Source of the DNA: Clostridiales bacterium
GTDB taxonomy: Bacteria; Bacillota; Clostridia; Christensenellales; CAG-1252
DNA: 6,797 nt
Reading direction: 5' to 3'
Assembly (NCBI GenBank): GCA_003445835.1
Contig: DMCI01000103.1
Coordinates: 1-6,797 of the forward strand
Part shown: positions 6,667-6,797 of the stretch, piece by piece
Layout of the letters: every line of letters starts with the position of its first letter
Numbering within the stretch: the first letter of the stretch is position 1
Notes under the pieces: model-generated
Told to the model about the DNA's origin: nothing
The model's database searches: none
Seen by the model: the letters and a program-made list of their open reading frames with translations, nothing else
Translations under genes and position numbers: made by a program

Positions 6667-6797
6667 ATGATGAAAAAGGTAATTGCTGTTATCCTATTGC
6701 TCCTCCTCGTCTGTTGCTTTGCGTTTGCCTGCAAAGGGGACGACGAGCACGTATCCGTCAGATTCGGCGAAACTTATACGTTATCCGCCTCTTTTGA
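6667..6797 (+). CDS. N-terminus of a second lipoprotein, cut by window end
   Basis: ATG codons at 6667 and 6670 open a frame of 43 codons running off the right edge. The product starts MMKKVIAVILLLLLVCCF and has a lipobox AFAC ending at Cys22, followed by a charged linker (KGDDEH) and a beta-strand-like segment (VSVRFGETYTLSASF). It is therefore an exported lipoprotein. It begins four bases after the solute-binding protein stop, with no clear Shine-Dalgarno site, suggesting coupled translation. The signal region resembles that of the preceding gene in layout (MKKVI, hydrophobic run, Cys), but the mature starts differ. The family cannot be named from 21 mature residues; a beta-sandwich surface protein or another binding protein are both possible. 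Initiation at 6670 is equally plausible. Confidence 0.8.
   Translation, partial: MMKKVIAVILLLLLVCCFAFACKGDDEHVSVRFGETYTLSASF

Noticed and set aside
6795..6797. TGA at the window end as a stop for the last gene
   Set aside because: It is out of frame: the frame reads TTT at 6793-6795 and then an incomplete codon GA.

Overview
The window holds part of a carbohydrate-utilisation locus, probably from a Bacillota (Clostridia-like) bacterium. The clues are balanced base composition, Gram-positive style lipoprotein signals, purine-rich Shine-Dalgarno sites, and a sugar transporter of the LplB/LplC type with no ATPase gene alongside it. The assignment to an uncultured gut or rumen Clostridia relative is inference from gene content only. 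All genes read on the plus strand and are closely spaced.

Layout: (1) Positions 1-2073 are the 3' end of a large secreted or surface protein. Its reading frame runs in from outside the window. It shows alternating fibronectin-III-like modules, then two C-terminal beta-sandwich domains that look carbohydrate-binding. (2) Positions 2119-3096 encode a cytoplasmic GH130-family glycoside phosphorylase, most likely acting on beta-mannosides. (3) A good sigma-A-type promoter lies over the last codons of that gene, followed by a structured leader of about 85 bases. (4) Positions 3175-4125 and 4122-5033 encode the two membrane permeases of an ABC sugar importer, overlapping by four bases. (5) Positions 5046-6662 encode the lipid-anchored solute-binding protein of the same importer. 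(6) From 6667 to the right edge is the start of another lipoprotein gene, cut off after 43 codons.

Proposed working model (inference): the surface protein binds polysaccharide or glycan; the solute-binding lipoprotein captures oligosaccharides and passes them to the two permeases, powered by an ATPase encoded elsewhere. Inside the cell the GH130 enzyme splits beta-mannosidic linkages with phosphate, giving alpha-mannose-1-phosphate and a shortened sugar. The internal promoter would let the importer be expressed separately from, or above, the upstream genes. No RNA genes, mobile elements, CRISPR arrays or convincing terminators were seen. I see no wholly new system here. The parts most worth a second look are the unassigned C-terminal domains of the first protein, the promoter and leader between the enzyme and the importer, and the truncated second lipoprotein.
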